Shown here: positions 34,134-42,868 of the stretch, piece after piece
Layout: the number at the start of each line of letters is the position of its first letter
Position numbering within the stretch: position 1 is the stretch's first letter
Assembly: GCF_003116815.1 (NCBI RefSeq)
Contig: NZ_QDKQ01000076.1
Location: 1 to 64,000, forward strand
Source: Caulobacter endophyticus
Lineage (GTDB): Bacteria > Pseudomonadota > Alphaproteobacteria > Caulobacterales > Caulobacteraceae
Reading direction: 5' to 3'
Length of the DNA stretch: 64,000 nt
Program-made: the position numbers and the translations under genes
Notes under the pieces: generated by a model
What the model saw: the letters and a program-made list of their open reading frames with translations, nothing else
What the model was told of the DNA's origin: nothing
Database searches by the model: none

Positions 34134-36290
34134 CTAGTGGTCCATCAGCTGGCGCGACAGGTAGGTGTAGTGCAGCGCCCAGCGCTTGGCGTTGGCCGCC
34201 GGGTCGGCGCCGTTGGCGTGACCGCCGTCGGTGTTCTCGTAGTACATGTAGGGCTGGCCCAGATCGGCCAGCCGGGCTGAGAACTTGCGGGCGTGACCGG
34301 GGTGCACCCGGTCGTCCTTGGTCGAGGTGGTGATGTAGGCCAGCGGGTATTTCACCCCGGCCTTCAGGTTCTGATACGGGCTGTACGTCGAAATCCAGGC
34401 GCGTTCGGCCGGGATGGCCGGGTCGCCGTATTCGCCGATCCACGAGGCCCCGGCCGGCAGCTGGGTGTAGCGGATCATGTCGAGCAGCGGGCTTTCCACC
34501 ACCACGGCGTTCCAGAGGTCGGGCCGCTGGGTCAAAGCAACGCCCATCAAGAGGCCGCCGTTCGACCGGCCATACGCGCCCAGGTGGCGCGGGCTGGTGA
34601 CCTTGGTCGAGATCAGGTTCTCGGCCACGGCGAAGTAGTCGTCATAGGCCCGCTGGCGGTTGGCCTTCAGCGCCGCCTCGTGCCAGGCCGGACCGAACTC
34701 GCCGCCGCCCCGGATATTGGCCACGGCGTAGGAACCGCCGCGCTCCAGCCACAGCTTTCCGATCAACGGGTCGTAGACCGGCAGCTTGGAGATCTGGAAG
34801 CCGCCGTAGGCGTGCAGCAGGGTCGGGGCCGAACCGTCCGGCTTGGCGCCCTTCTGGCTGACCAGGAAATAGGGGATCCTGGTCCCGTCCTTGGAGGTCG
34901 CTTCCTTCTGCTCCACCTGCAGTTTGGAGGCGTCGAAGCGGGCCGGCAGGGTCTTGACCGTCTCGGCGCCGGCCTTGGTCGCGTCGGCCAGCTTCAGCTG
35001 GGTCGGGGTGATGAAGCCCTCGACCGTGTAGAACACCTGGTCGCCCGCATCGGCCGTGGCGACGATCGAGACGGCGGCGTTGTCCAGGCCGGGCAGGCCC
35101 TGGCCGCGCCAGCCGAACTCGCCATGGTCGCTGAAGCTGCGGATGCCGCCCTTGACGTTGTCATAGATCACCGCGACCACGCGGTTGTCGGTCACCGCCA
35201 CCTGGTCGATCGACTGGCGCGCGCCGGGCGCGAAGATCGTGCAGGGGTCGCAGTCGTTGCTGATGACGATGTCGCCGGTGGAGGACGGCGGCTTGGGCAG
35301 CAGGGCCTTGGGGCTGACCGAGACCAGCGAGCCGGCCGGGAAGTTGCGGCCCAGCGACGGCATCGGCTCGTAGTTCCAGGCCTCCTCGACCGTCAGGATC
35401 AGGTCGCCGCCGACCATGCCGCGGATCGACGAGCGCTCGGGGATCGGCAGCAGAGTCGCCTTGCCCGCGTCGTCGAGCAGGAAGGTCTTGGTGTGGAAGA
35501 AGTCGGTGGCGCGCTCGATCAGCACCACGCGGTTACCCTTGGCGTCGCGCAGCACGTGCGGACGGGCGCTGACGTCGGCCTTCTCGCCGCGGAAAACCTC
35601 GACGGCCTGCTCCAGGGCCTGGCCGCGCTTGAGGGTCTTGACCACCATGCCGTAGCCGCTGTCGGTGGTCGTGCCCGCGCCCCAGTCGCGGGTCAGGATC
35701 AGGGTGTCGGCGTCCAGCCAGTCGATGGTCTGCTTGCTCTCGGGCAAAAAGAAACCGCCCTTGACGAAGGTCTTGGTCGTCAGATCGAACTCGCGCACCT
35801 CAACGGCGTCCTTGCCGCCGTTCGACAGGTTGATCAGGCACCGGTCATGGGTCTTGGGACGGCAGTCAGCGCCCTTCCAGATCCAGTTCTTGCCTTCCGC
35901 CTTGGCGAGAGCGTCGAGGTCGATCACCGTCTCCCACTTGGGGTCGGCCGAGCGATAGCTTTCCAGGCTGGTGCGCCGCCAGACGCCGCGCACGTGGTCG
36001 GCGTCCTGCCAGAAGTTGAACACGCTGGTCCCGACGAAGCTTGGGGCCGCGATGCGGTCCTTGGCGGCCAGCACCTTCAGGGCCGCGTCGTGCAGGCCCT
36101 GGTAGCGCGCGTCGCCGGTCAGGGCGGGCAAGGTCTTGGCGTTCTCGGCCTTGACCCAGTCCAGCGACGAGGGCGTCTCGACGCCTTCCAGCGCCAGGTG
36201 AGGATCGGCGGGCTCCTGGGCGCGGGCGGGGCCGGCGGCGAGGAGGGCGAGGGCCAGGGCGGCGGGCGAAACGGAACGGAGCGTCAGCAT
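34134..36290 (-). CDS. Prolyl oligopeptidase family protein (copy 1 of a tandem pair)
   Basis: Paralogue of the downstream gene, about 718 aa, with signal peptide MLTLRSVSPAALALALLAAGPARAQ. Catalytic Ser in YGRSNGGLLMG, Asp in STKDDRVHPGHARK, His in NTDGGHANG. It differs from its neighbour by an insertion in the propeller (VSVSPKALLPKPPSSTGD plus the short CDPCT segment). An in-frame ATG at 36311 would add seven residues; neither start has a strong ribosome site, so the start is uncertain. First gene of the pair. Confidence 0.92.
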   Translation of the reverse strand: MLTLRSVSPAALALALLAAGPARAQEPADPHLALEGVETPSSLDWVKAENAKTLPALTGDARYQGLHDAALKVLAAKDRIAAPSFVGTSVFNFWQDADHVRGVWRRTSLESYRSADPKWETVIDLDALAKAEGKNWIWKGADCRPKTHDRCLINLSNGGKDAVEVREFDLTTKTFVKGGFFLPESKQTIDWLDADTLILTRDWGAGTTTDSGYGMVVKTLKRGQALEQAVEVFRGEKADVSARPHVLRDAKGNRVVLIERATDFFHTKTFLLDDAGKATLLPIPERSSIRGMVGGDLILTVEEAWNYEPMPSLGRNFPAGSLVSVSPKALLPKPPSSTGDIVISNDCDPCTIFAPGARQSIDQVAVTDNRVVAVIYDNVKGGIRSFSDHGEFGWRGQGLPGLDNAAVSIVATADAGDQVFYTVEGFITPTQLKLADATKAGAETVKTLPARFDASKLQVEQKEATSKDGTRIPYFLVSQKGAKPDGSAPTLLHAYGGFQISKLPVYDPLIGKLWLERGGSYAVANIRGGGEFGPAWHEAALKANRQRAYDDYFAVAENLISTKVTSPRHLGAYGRSNGGLLMGVALTQRPDLWNAVVVESPLLDMIRYTQLPAGASWIGEYGDPAIPAERAWISTYSPYQNLKAGVKYPLAYITTSTKDDRVHPGHARKFSARLADLGQPYMYYENTDGGHANGADPAANAKRWALHYTYLSRQLMDH

Positions 36291-36368
36291 GGCGGGGGAC
36301 GTTAATGCCATTCCCGCCGCTGACTAGGCCATTTTTGACCTCGGCGGAGTCACGGTCTCACTTTCCGT

Positions 36369-36391
36369 AAAATCGCTTTCGCGGGGATTTT
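36369..36391 (-). terminator. Bulged AT/GC hairpin after the potassium channel gene
   Basis: On the minus strand AAAATC...GCGAAAGC...GATTTT pairs with a small bulge, with the final T-run inside the stem. It lies 15 bp after the channel stop codon. Weak but plausibly a terminator; also separates the channel from the oligopeptidase operon. Confidence 0.4.
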
Positions 36392-36405
36392 GCGGGTTAT
36401 GGGTT

Positions 36406-37182
36406 TCAGACCCCGTCGTCGGGAATGCACAGCAGCTTGCCGCAGGCCTTGCAGTGCACCGAGTCGGGATCGTGCTTGCGCAGGCCGCAGTCGGGGCAGG
36501 GGAAGGTGACCTTGTGCGGCCGCAGGATCGACTGGATCAGGCCGATGAACAGCGACACCCCGCCGATCATAACCGCCATCGACAGCAGCTTGCCCCACAC
36601 CCCCGGCAGGGTGACGTCGCCATAGCCTGTGGTCGTCAGGCTGGTGACGGTGAAGTAGAGCGCGTCCACATAGCCGGCGATGCCCTCGTGCCGCCCCGCG
36701 AAGCTGGAATAGACGAAGCCCGTCACCACGAAGACGAAGGTCAGCAGCGACGAGGCCGCCCGGGTGATGTCCTCGATGCGGGTGTCGTCGTAGCGCCGGG
36801 CCACGGTGCGCCAGAAGAACTCGCTGTGCACCAGGGTCCACAACCGCAGCACCCGCAGGAAGCCGAAATTGAACAGCCAAGCGGGGAACATCAGCGTGGC
36901 CAGCACGAAGAGGTCGATCCAGGTGATCGGCTTCTTCAGCCAGCTTTTCATGTCGCCATGGGCGATGGCGCGGGCGATGAGGTCGGCGGCCAGGAACGTC
37001 GCGACCCCATAGTCGATCAGGTAGAACGTCACCCCATGGTGATGCATCAGCGGCGCGGCCACGAAGAAGCCGATGATGATCAGGTCGATCAGGATCACCG
37101 CGTAGCGGAACCGCACCGCCGTCGGCGAAGCGCCGTGATAGAGGGCCCGCAGCCGGGCGCGCAGACGCAGCTCCTCAGCCAT
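36406..37182 (-). CDS. Two-domain ion channel with C-terminal zinc ribbon
   Basis: This 258-aa protein has membrane segments at about residues 27-45, 55-75 and 88-110, an S4-like helix with Arg residues (GFLRVLRLWTLVH), the pore with selectivity filter SLTTTGYGDVTLP (residues 181-193) and a last helix near 200-222. This is the 6TM voltage-gated K+ channel layout. After it comes CPDC (229-232) and CKAC (244-247), a zinc-ribbon. The latter is unusual for a K+ channel and may tether or sense. Its start overlaps the end of the frameshifted upstream gene by 8 nt. Confidence 0.88.
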   Translation of the reverse strand: MAEELRLRARLRALYHGASPTAVRFRYAVILIDLIIIGFFVAAPLMHHHGVTFYLIDYGVATFLAADLIARAIAHGDMKSWLKKPITWIDLFVLATLMFPAWLFNFGFLRVLRLWTLVHSEFFWRTVARRYDDTRIEDITRAASSLLTFVFVVTGFVYSSFAGRHEGIAGYVDALYFTVTSLTTTGYGDVTLPGVWGKLLSMAVMIGGVSLFIGLIQSILRPHKVTFPCPDCGLRKHDPDSVHCKACGKLLCIPDDGV

Positions 37183-37770
37183 TGTCGGCGACCAGCCGCA
37201 GCGGCGCGCGCCTGGCTTCCTCCAGCGCTGGCGGCGGGCCGCCGACCAGGGTCAGGGCCGTCTCGTAGCCGCCGCCGAAATCGACGCGGGTCATGGTGTC
37301 GAGCTGGCGCGCGGTCGGCTCGCGCTCCCAGACGGCGCCGGGATGTCCTGCATCCAGACCACCCCGCCCTCGATGCTGATGATCGCGCCGATGTAGCAGA
37401 CGTCCGGCCTGGCGGCTTCGGCATGGACCGTGACGACCGGAAACAGGCGGCCGGCCGTCGCCAGTATGTCGCCGATGCTGTTGAGCGCCACCGCCGGCGT
37501 CTCGGGAAAGGCGTCGCCGCGCTTCTCGAGGGCCGCCTCGACGAACTCGGGATAGGGCGCGGGCTCCAGGTTCTTGACGTCGGCCAGGCGATAACAGCCG
37601 AAGCCGTTGTAGCGGATGTGGTCGCTGACCTCGCAGAGCATCAGGAAGGCCGGCCCGACACCGACCACATAACCTCTGACCCAGCCGTCCTCGAAGCGCC
37701 GGTGGAAGCGCATGAGCCGGCGCTCCTGCATGGCGCTCGTCAGTTGTTCGCGAATATCCGTAGCCGTCAT
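37175..37770 (-). pseudogene. Conserved hypothetical gene with a one-base frameshift
   Basis: From ATG at 37770 an ORF of 159 codons reads MTATDIREQLTSAMQERRLM... as a protein-like sequence to about residue 142 (GGVVWMQDIP), then becomes Pro/Ser/Arg-rich noise before a stop. Shifting by one base at about 37331-37345 restores a protein-like end (AVWEREPTARQLDTMTRVDF, then GGGYETALTLVGGPPPALEE) that closes at 37175, overlapping the channel start by 8 nt. The total, 596 nt, is one base short of a full frame. This is either a real inactivating deletion or a sequencing error. Function unknown. Confidence 0.65.
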
Positions 37771-37829
37771 CTCACTGCGTCGTCCCGCTGCGGTGCATTC
37801 TGCGTCGCTTTCGACTATATAGCCCGGCC

Positions 37830-38684
37830 ATGAGCCGCACCTTCCTGAAGATGAACGGGCTCGGCAACGACTTCGTCGTCATCGAGACCCTCACCCAGCC
37901 CTTCGACCCGTCCGCCGAGGAGATCCGCGCGATCGCCAAACGCGGCCAGGGCGGGATCGGCTGCGACCAGGTCGTGGCCATCGATCCGCCGAAGTCGGAA
38001 GGCGCCTCGGCCTATGTGCGTTTCTGGAACGCCGACGGCGAGGAAGCCGGCGCCTGCGGCAACGGCACGCGCTGCGTGGCCTGGCTGCTGATGCAGTCGG
38101 GCGGCAAGGACCATGTGGCCTTCGACACCAGCGCCGGACGCCTGTCGGGCGTCATGGCCGGCGACAAGCGCGTCACCGTCGACATGGGTCCGCCGCGCCT
38201 GGACTGGAACCAGATCCCGCTGTCCGAAGAGATGGACACCGCCCGCGTCGAGCTGCAGGTCGGCCCGATCGACGCCCCGTGGGTGCATACCCCGGTCTGC
38301 GTCTCGATGGGCAATCCCCACGTGGTGTTCTTCGTCGACGCCCCGGTGACCGACGAATTCGCGCAGAAGACCGGCAGCCTCGTGGAGCACCACCCGCTGT
38401 TCCCGGAAGGCGTCAATGTCGGCTTCGCCCACGTCGTCTCGCGCGATCACATCAAGCTGAAGGTCTGGGAACGGGGCGCGGGCCTCACCGCCGCCTGCGG
38501 CACCGGCGCCTGCGCCGCCCAGGTCGCCGCCGTGCGCCGGGGCCTGACCGATCGGGTCGCCACCGTCGAGTTCGAGAGCGGCCCGCTGGTCATCGAGTGG
38601 CGCGAGGCCGACGGCCACGTGATCATGACCGGCCCCGTGGCCCTGGAGTTCACCGGCAAGCTGCCCGAGACCGTGTCGGCATGA
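37830..38684 (+). CDS. dapF: Diaminopimelate epimerase
   Basis: This 284-aa enzyme interconverts LL- and meso-diaminopimelate for lysine and peptidoglycan. The two catalytic cysteines are in ACGNGTRCVA (near residue 75) and TAACGTGACAAQ (near residue 225); NGLGNDFVV opens the protein. The TGA overlaps the next ATG (ATGA), the first in a chain of coupled genes. Confidence 0.97.
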   Translation: MSRTFLKMNGLGNDFVVIETLTQPFDPSAEEIRAIAKRGQGGIGCDQVVAIDPPKSEGASAYVRFWNADGEEAGACGNGTRCVAWLLMQSGGKDHVAFDTSAGRLSGVMAGDKRVTVDMGPPRLDWNQIPLSEEMDTARVELQVGPIDAPWVHTPVCVSMGNPHVVFFVDAPVTDEFAQKTGSLVEHHPLFPEGVNVGFAHVVSRDHIKLKVWERGAGLTAACGTGACAAQVAAVRRGLTDRVATVEFESGPLVIEWREADGHVIMTGPVALEFTGKLPETVSA

Positions 38685-39508
38685 GCGAGCTGCACCCTGC
38701 CCTGACGCCCGGCAAGACCGCTGTCGTCACCGGCGCGGCCGACGGCATCGGCCTGGCCGCCGCCAAGGCCTTCGCCGATCTTGGCCTCAACGTGGTCATG
38801 GCCGACGTCACCGGCCGAAAGCTTAAAGCAGAAGCCGAGGCCATCGGCGCCCTGGCCGTGCCCACCGACGTGGCCGACCGCGCCGCCGTCGAGGCCTTGC
38901 GCGACGCCGCTATCGAACGCTTCGGCGCCGTCGATGTCCTGATGAACAACGCCGGCGTGGGCGGCGGCGGCGACGCCTTCTCGGGCGACGACGCCTGGAA
39001 GCGGATCCTCGACGTCAACCTGTGGGGCGTGATCAACGGCGTCCAGGTGTTCGGCGAGGAGATGGCCGAAAGCGGCCGTCCCGGCCTGATCATCAACACC
39101 GGCTCCAAGCAGGGCATCACCCAGCCGCCGGGCGACACGGCCTACAACGTCTCCAAATCAGCGGTGAAGGCGCTCACCGAGGGCCTCGCCCACACCCTGC
39201 GCGAGATCGTCGACTGCCAGGTGACCGCCCACCTGCTGATCCCGGGCTACACCTTCACCGGCATGACCAAGCGCGGCCCGGGCGGCAAGCCCGACGCGGC
39301 CTGGACGCCCGAGCAGGTCGTCCATTTCATGCTGGCCCGCATCGCCGCCGGCGACTTCTACATCCTGTGCCCGGACAACGACGTGCCGCGCGCACTGGAC
39401 GAAAAGCGCATGGCCTGGACCATGGGCGACGTCATCGAGAACCGCCCGGCACTGTCGCGCTGGCACGACGACTGGAAGGACGCCTTCGCGGCGTTCATCA
39501 GGTCATGA
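38681..39508 (+). CDS. Short-chain dehydrogenase/reductase
   Basis: This 275-aa classical SDR shows the cofactor motif TGAADGIGLAAA (near residue 17), NNAGVGGGGD, the catalytic Ser in INTGSKQGIT, Tyr and Lys in YNVSKSAVK. Cofactor and substrate are not determined; the Asp in VVMADVTGR after the second strand suggests NAD over NADP. It lies between dapF and mtaB with 4-nt overlaps at both ends. Confidence 0.9.
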   Translation: MSELHPALTPGKTAVVTGAADGIGLAAAKAFADLGLNVVMADVTGRKLKAEAEAIGALAVPTDVADRAAVEALRDAAIERFGAVDVLMNNAGVGGGGDAFSGDDAWKRILDVNLWGVINGVQVFGEEMAESGRPGLIINTGSKQGITQPPGDTAYNVSKSAVKALTEGLAHTLREIVDCQVTAHLLIPGYTFTGMTKRGPGGKPDAAWTPEQVVHFMLARIAAGDFYILCPDNDVPRALDEKRMAWTMGDVIENRPALSRWHDDWKDAFAAFIRS

Positions 39509-40836
39509 CCGTCTACACCGTCATCAAGGCCACCCCCGCCCCCAAGCCGGAAGTCGGCGAGGAGGGCGGTCCGGCCGTTACCATGCCCGGCGCCAACGGC
39601 GTGGACGTCGTCACCTTCGGCTGCCGCCTGAACGCCTACGAGAGCGAGGCCATGCGCGCCCGCGCCGCCGCGGATGGTCTTTCGGACGCCGTGGTCTTCA
39701 ACACCTGCGCGGTGACCAACGAGGCCGTGCGCCAGGCCCGACAGGCGATCCGCAAGGCCCGCCGCGAGCGCCCGGACGCGCGGATCATCGTCACCGGCTG
39801 CGCCGCCCAGATCGACCCGGCGGCCTTCGCCGCCATGCCGGAAGTCGACCTCGTGCTCGGCAACGCCGAGAAGGCCGCCCCCGGCGCCCTGGTCGAGACC
39901 ACGGCCCGCGTGCGGGTCAACGACATCATGTCGGTCAAGGAGACCGCCGGTCACCTGATCGACGGCCTGAAGGACCGCGCCCGGGCCTATGTCGAGGTGC
40001 AGAACGGCTGCGATCACCGCTGCACCTTCTGCATCATCCCCTATGGCCGCGGAAACTCGCGCTCGGCCCCGGCCGGCGAAGTTGTCGAGCAGGTGCGCAA
40101 GCTGGCGGCGGAGGGTTATCGCGAGGTCGTGCTGACCGGCGTCGACGTCACCTCCTGGGGCGCCGACCTGCCGGGCGAGCCGACCCTGGGCCAGCTGGTG
40201 GGCCGCATCCTGCGCATGGTCCCCGACCTGCCCCGCCTGCGCCTGTCGTCGATCGACGCCGCCGAGATCGATCCGGATCTCCTGAAGCTGTTCGCCGAAG
40301 AGCCGCGTCTGATGCCGTACCTGCACCTTTCCTTGCAGGCTGGCGACGACCTGATCCTCAAGCGCATGAAGCGCCGGCACAATCGCACCGACGCGCTGAA
40401 CCTGGTGGCCAGCGTACGGGCCGTGCGCCCGGACGTGGCCTTCGGCGCCGACCTGATCGCAGGCTTCCCGACCGAGAGCGAGGAAGCCTTCGAAAACACC
40501 GTCCGCCTCGTCGAGGAGGCGGGCCTGGCCTTCCTGCACGTCTTCCCCTACAGCGCCCGCCCCGGGACGCCGGCCGCGCGGATGCCGCCGGTCAAGGGTC
40601 CGGTGATCAAGGATCGCGCCCGCCGCCTGCGCGAGGCCGGCCAGCGCGGCCTGGAGCGCCACCTGCAATCGCAGGTCGGCCGCGTGCTGCCGGGCCTGGT
40701 CGAGCGCGACGGCCTGGCCCGGGCCGAGGACTTCACCGAGATCGCCTTCACCGGCGAGGCGCCGGCCGGCGAGATCGTGGCCTTCCGGGTCACCGGCCAT
40801 GACGGCGCCCGCGTGATCGCCGAGCGAGCGGCTTGA
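39505..40836 (+). CDS. mtaB: tRNA t6A37 methylthiotransferase MtaB-type
   Basis: This 443-aa protein has the methylthiotransferase layout: N-terminal UPF0004 domain with FGCRLNAYES and NTCAVTN plus VTGCAAQ (three cysteines for one 4Fe-4S cluster), radical SAM motif CDHRCTFCIIPYGRG for the second, and a C-terminal TRAM region. The FGCRLN opening matches MtaB/YqeV rather than MiaB (TxGCQMN). It adds a methylthio group to t6A37 of tRNAs reading ANN codons. The first 25 residues are not conserved; an internal ATG at 39583 is possible. Confidence 0.9.
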   Translation: MTVYTVIKATPAPKPEVGEEGGPAVTMPGANGVDVVTFGCRLNAYESEAMRARAAADGLSDAVVFNTCAVTNEAVRQARQAIRKARRERPDARIIVTGCAAQIDPAAFAAMPEVDLVLGNAEKAAPGALVETTARVRVNDIMSVKETAGHLIDGLKDRARAYVEVQNGCDHRCTFCIIPYGRGNSRSAPAGEVVEQVRKLAAEGYREVVLTGVDVTSWGADLPGEPTLGQLVGRILRMVPDLPRLRLSSIDAAEIDPDLLKLFAEEPRLMPYLHLSLQAGDDLILKRMKRRHNRTDALNLVASVRAVRPDVAFGADLIAGFPTESEEAFENTVRLVEEAGLAFLHVFPYSARPGTPAARMPPVKGPVIKDRARRLREAGQRGLERHLQSQVGRVLPGLVERDGLARAEDFTEIAFTGEAPAGEIVAFRVTGHDGARVIAERAA

Positions 40837-41819
40837 GGCGCGTCCTCGCGGCCATCCTCGCGGCCATCCTCGCGGGTCTGCTCGCGGCGCCGATGGCCGC
40901 GCGGGCCGACGACGACGCGTCGGTGACCTTCAGCGTCATGACCTACAACGTCGCGGGCCTGCCGTGGCCGGTGAAGAAGGGTCGCGGCAAGGCCCTCCGG
41001 CAGATCGGCGACGAGCTGGCCAGGATGCGCGCCGCCGGAACCGAGCCCGACGTCGTGCTGATCCAGGAGGGTTTCCGCAAGGAGATCGGCGAGCTGATCG
41101 ACCGCTCGGGCTACCCCTATGTGGCGCGCGGACCCAAGCGCAAGCAGCGTGACGCCAGCCTTTGGGCCAAGGACGAGAAGCCCGACTATCGCCGCGTGGC
41201 CTATCGCTGGAAGGGCGAGGGGCTGGGCAAGTGGGGGTCAAGCGGCCTGTGGGTGCTGAGCAACCACCCGATCGAGAACGTGACCTCCCATGCCTATCGC
41301 TACTGCGCGGGCCTGGACTGCCTGGCCAACAAGGGCGTCATGCTGGTCAGCCTGAACGTGCCGGGCCTGCCGACCCCGGTCGAGGTGGCCGACACCCACC
41401 TCAATTCCAAGGGCGCCTCGCGCGTGCCCCGGTCTCGCAACCGCATGGCCCACCATCTGCAGGCCGACGAGTTCAAGCGCTTCATGGCCGCCGACCGTAC
41501 GCCCGGCGCGCCGCTGATCGTCGGCGGCGACTTCAACGTCATGCACGCGCCCGATCGCTTCGACTACGTGATGGCCGACTATCCGTTCGAGGTGGTCAGC
41601 CGCTGGTGCCACAACCTGCCGGGCGCCTGCGACACCCAGATCTCCTACGACGGCGACGCGCCCTGGCTCGACACCCAGGACCTGATCGGCTTTCTCGACG
41701 GCGACAAGGTGGACGTCACGCCCACGCGGGTGGAGGCCACCTTCGACGGCGCCAGGGAGCCGGTGCTGTCGGACCACGATGGCTATCACGTGACCTTCCA
41801 GCTGACGCCGAAGACCTAG
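40833..41819 (+). CDS. Endonuclease/exonuclease/phosphatase family protein, secreted
   Basis: TTG-started 328-aa protein, TTGA overlap with mtaB. A signal peptide (RRVLAAILAAILAGLLAAP, with a visible 12-bp tandem repeat in the DNA) precedes the EEP domain: MTYNVAGLPWP, VVLIQEGF with the metal Glu, ADTHLNSKGAS, VGGDFNVMHAPDRF and the final SDHDGYHVTF His. These residues fit DNase I-like or sphingomyelinase-type phosphodiesterases; a secreted phospholipase C/sphingomyelinase-like enzyme is the best inference. Substrate not determined. Confidence 0.8.
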   Translation: MRRVLAAILAAILAGLLAAPMAARADDDASVTFSVMTYNVAGLPWPVKKGRGKALRQIGDELARMRAAGTEPDVVLIQEGFRKEIGELIDRSGYPYVARGPKRKQRDASLWAKDEKPDYRRVAYRWKGEGLGKWGSSGLWVLSNHPIENVTSHAYRYCAGLDCLANKGVMLVSLNVPGLPTPVEVADTHLNSKGASRVPRSRNRMAHHLQADEFKRFMAADRTPGAPLIVGGDFNVMHAPDRFDYVMADYPFEVVSRWCHNLPGACDTQISYDGDAPWLDTQDLIGFLDGDKVDVTPTRVEATFDGAREPVLSDHDGYHVTFQLTPKT

Positions 41820-41822
41820 CGG

Positions 41823-42233
41823 CTATCGCCGGCCGCCGCGGCCATTGCCGCCCTCGACCCCGCCGCGTGCGCGCAGCAGGTCGCCCAGGGAGGCGCCGTC
41901 GATGGTGCAGCGGGCCACCACGCGGTCGTAGGAGTGCTTGATCGCCCGGCATTGCAGGTACTGCCGCCAGACTACGTCCTCGAGCATGGTCTTGGCGGCC
42001 CGGCCGCCGGCCGAATGCAGCTCGGGCGCGTAGAAGTCGGAGATCCGCACCTCGATCCAGGTGGCGGGATTGCCGCTCTTGCCCACGCACAGGCTGTCGC
42101 CGTCGCCGACATAGCGCACCGGACCATCGAAGCGCGCGCCGGGCGCGGGCAGGGCGCCTTCGCACGGATCTGCCAGGGCGAGGGCGGGCGCGGCCAGGAA
42201 CGCCGTCGCCAGGATCAGTCGCCATCCTTTCAT
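41823..42233 (-). CDS. Thermonuclease-like (SNase-fold) secreted protein
   Basis: This 136-aa protein has a signal peptide (MKGWRLILATAFLAAPALALA) and an SNase-like OB fold: RYVGDGDSLCVG, IEVRISDFYAPEL, then AKTMLEDVVWRQYLQCRAIKHSYDRVVARC and LGDLLRARGGVEGG. The classical Arg/Glu/Arg catalytic set is only partly matched, so nuclease activity is uncertain. Strong GGAGGG site at 42233; the longer ORF upstream is not protein-like. Convergent with the EEP gene. Confidence 0.75.
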   Translation of the reverse strand: MKGWRLILATAFLAAPALALADPCEGALPAPGARFDGPVRYVGDGDSLCVGKSGNPATWIEVRISDFYAPELHSAGGRAAKTMLEDVVWRQYLQCRAIKHSYDRVVARCTIDGASLGDLLRARGGVEGGNGRGGRR

Positions 42234-42400
42234 CGAACCCTCCGACTTGCGCGGGAGGAATCGGTACGCTCTATCGAAGCGGTTGTATTTTCTCACGATT
42301 TACTAACTCGAACGCATTACTGGGTCGGTTGGACACTGCGTTGGGCCTTGCTGTCACGCGGGATCTCGCCTCTTTTGCCGCCCTGCTTTTGGAGGGGATC

Positions 42401-42835
42401 ATGGGCTTGAGCGGCGGCTGCCAGTGCGGCGCGGTGCGGTTCCGGGCGGAGGGCCAGCCTGGGCGGGCCTCCATCTGCCATTGCCGCATGTGCCAGAAGG
42501 CGTTCGGCGGCCCGTTCGGGGCGTTGGTGACCGTGAACCAAGCCGACCTGACCTGGACACGGGGCGAGCGCGCGACCTTCCAGAGCTCCGACGCGATCCG
42601 CCGCGGCTTCTGCGCCGCCTGCGGCACGCCGCTGACCTATGAGTGGAGCCAGGAGAAGATCGACCTGGCGGTCTTCGCCTTCGACGATCCGTCGGCGGTG
42701 GAGCCCATCGTGCAGTTGGCGATCGAAACCCGGCCAGCCTGGATGGAGCGCCTGGCCGACATGCCGGTGCGCCCGCCGATGGGCGGATCGGCGAGCCCCG
42801 TCGACAGCCGGCAGCATCCTGATCGGGATACGTGA
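42401..42835 (+). CDS. GFA family zinc protein (glutathione-dependent formaldehyde-activating-like)
   Basis: This 144-aa protein has the GFA cysteine pattern: GGCQCGAVRF, CHCRMCQKAFGG and FCAACGTPLTYEW, which bind two zinc ions, with the conserved Pro-rich end. Most GFA relatives have unknown substrates; only some bind the glutathione-formaldehyde adduct. GGAGGGG eight bases before the ATG is strong support. The 167-bp gap upstream is divergent from the SNase-like gene. Confidence 0.85.
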   Translation: MGLSGGCQCGAVRFRAEGQPGRASICHCRMCQKAFGGPFGALVTVNQADLTWTRGERATFQSSDAIRRGFCAACGTPLTYEWSQEKIDLAVFAFDDPSAVEPIVQLAIETRPAWMERLADMPVRPPMGGSASPVDSRQHPDRDT

Positions 42836-42868
42836 ACGCAAACTCCTCCCTGGCTTCGCGAGGGAGAG

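Noticed and set aside
41787-41797. CACGTG-type E-box sequences elsewhere (for example ATCACGTGACC)
   Set aside because: They lack the GTTTC/GAAAC arms needed for parS.
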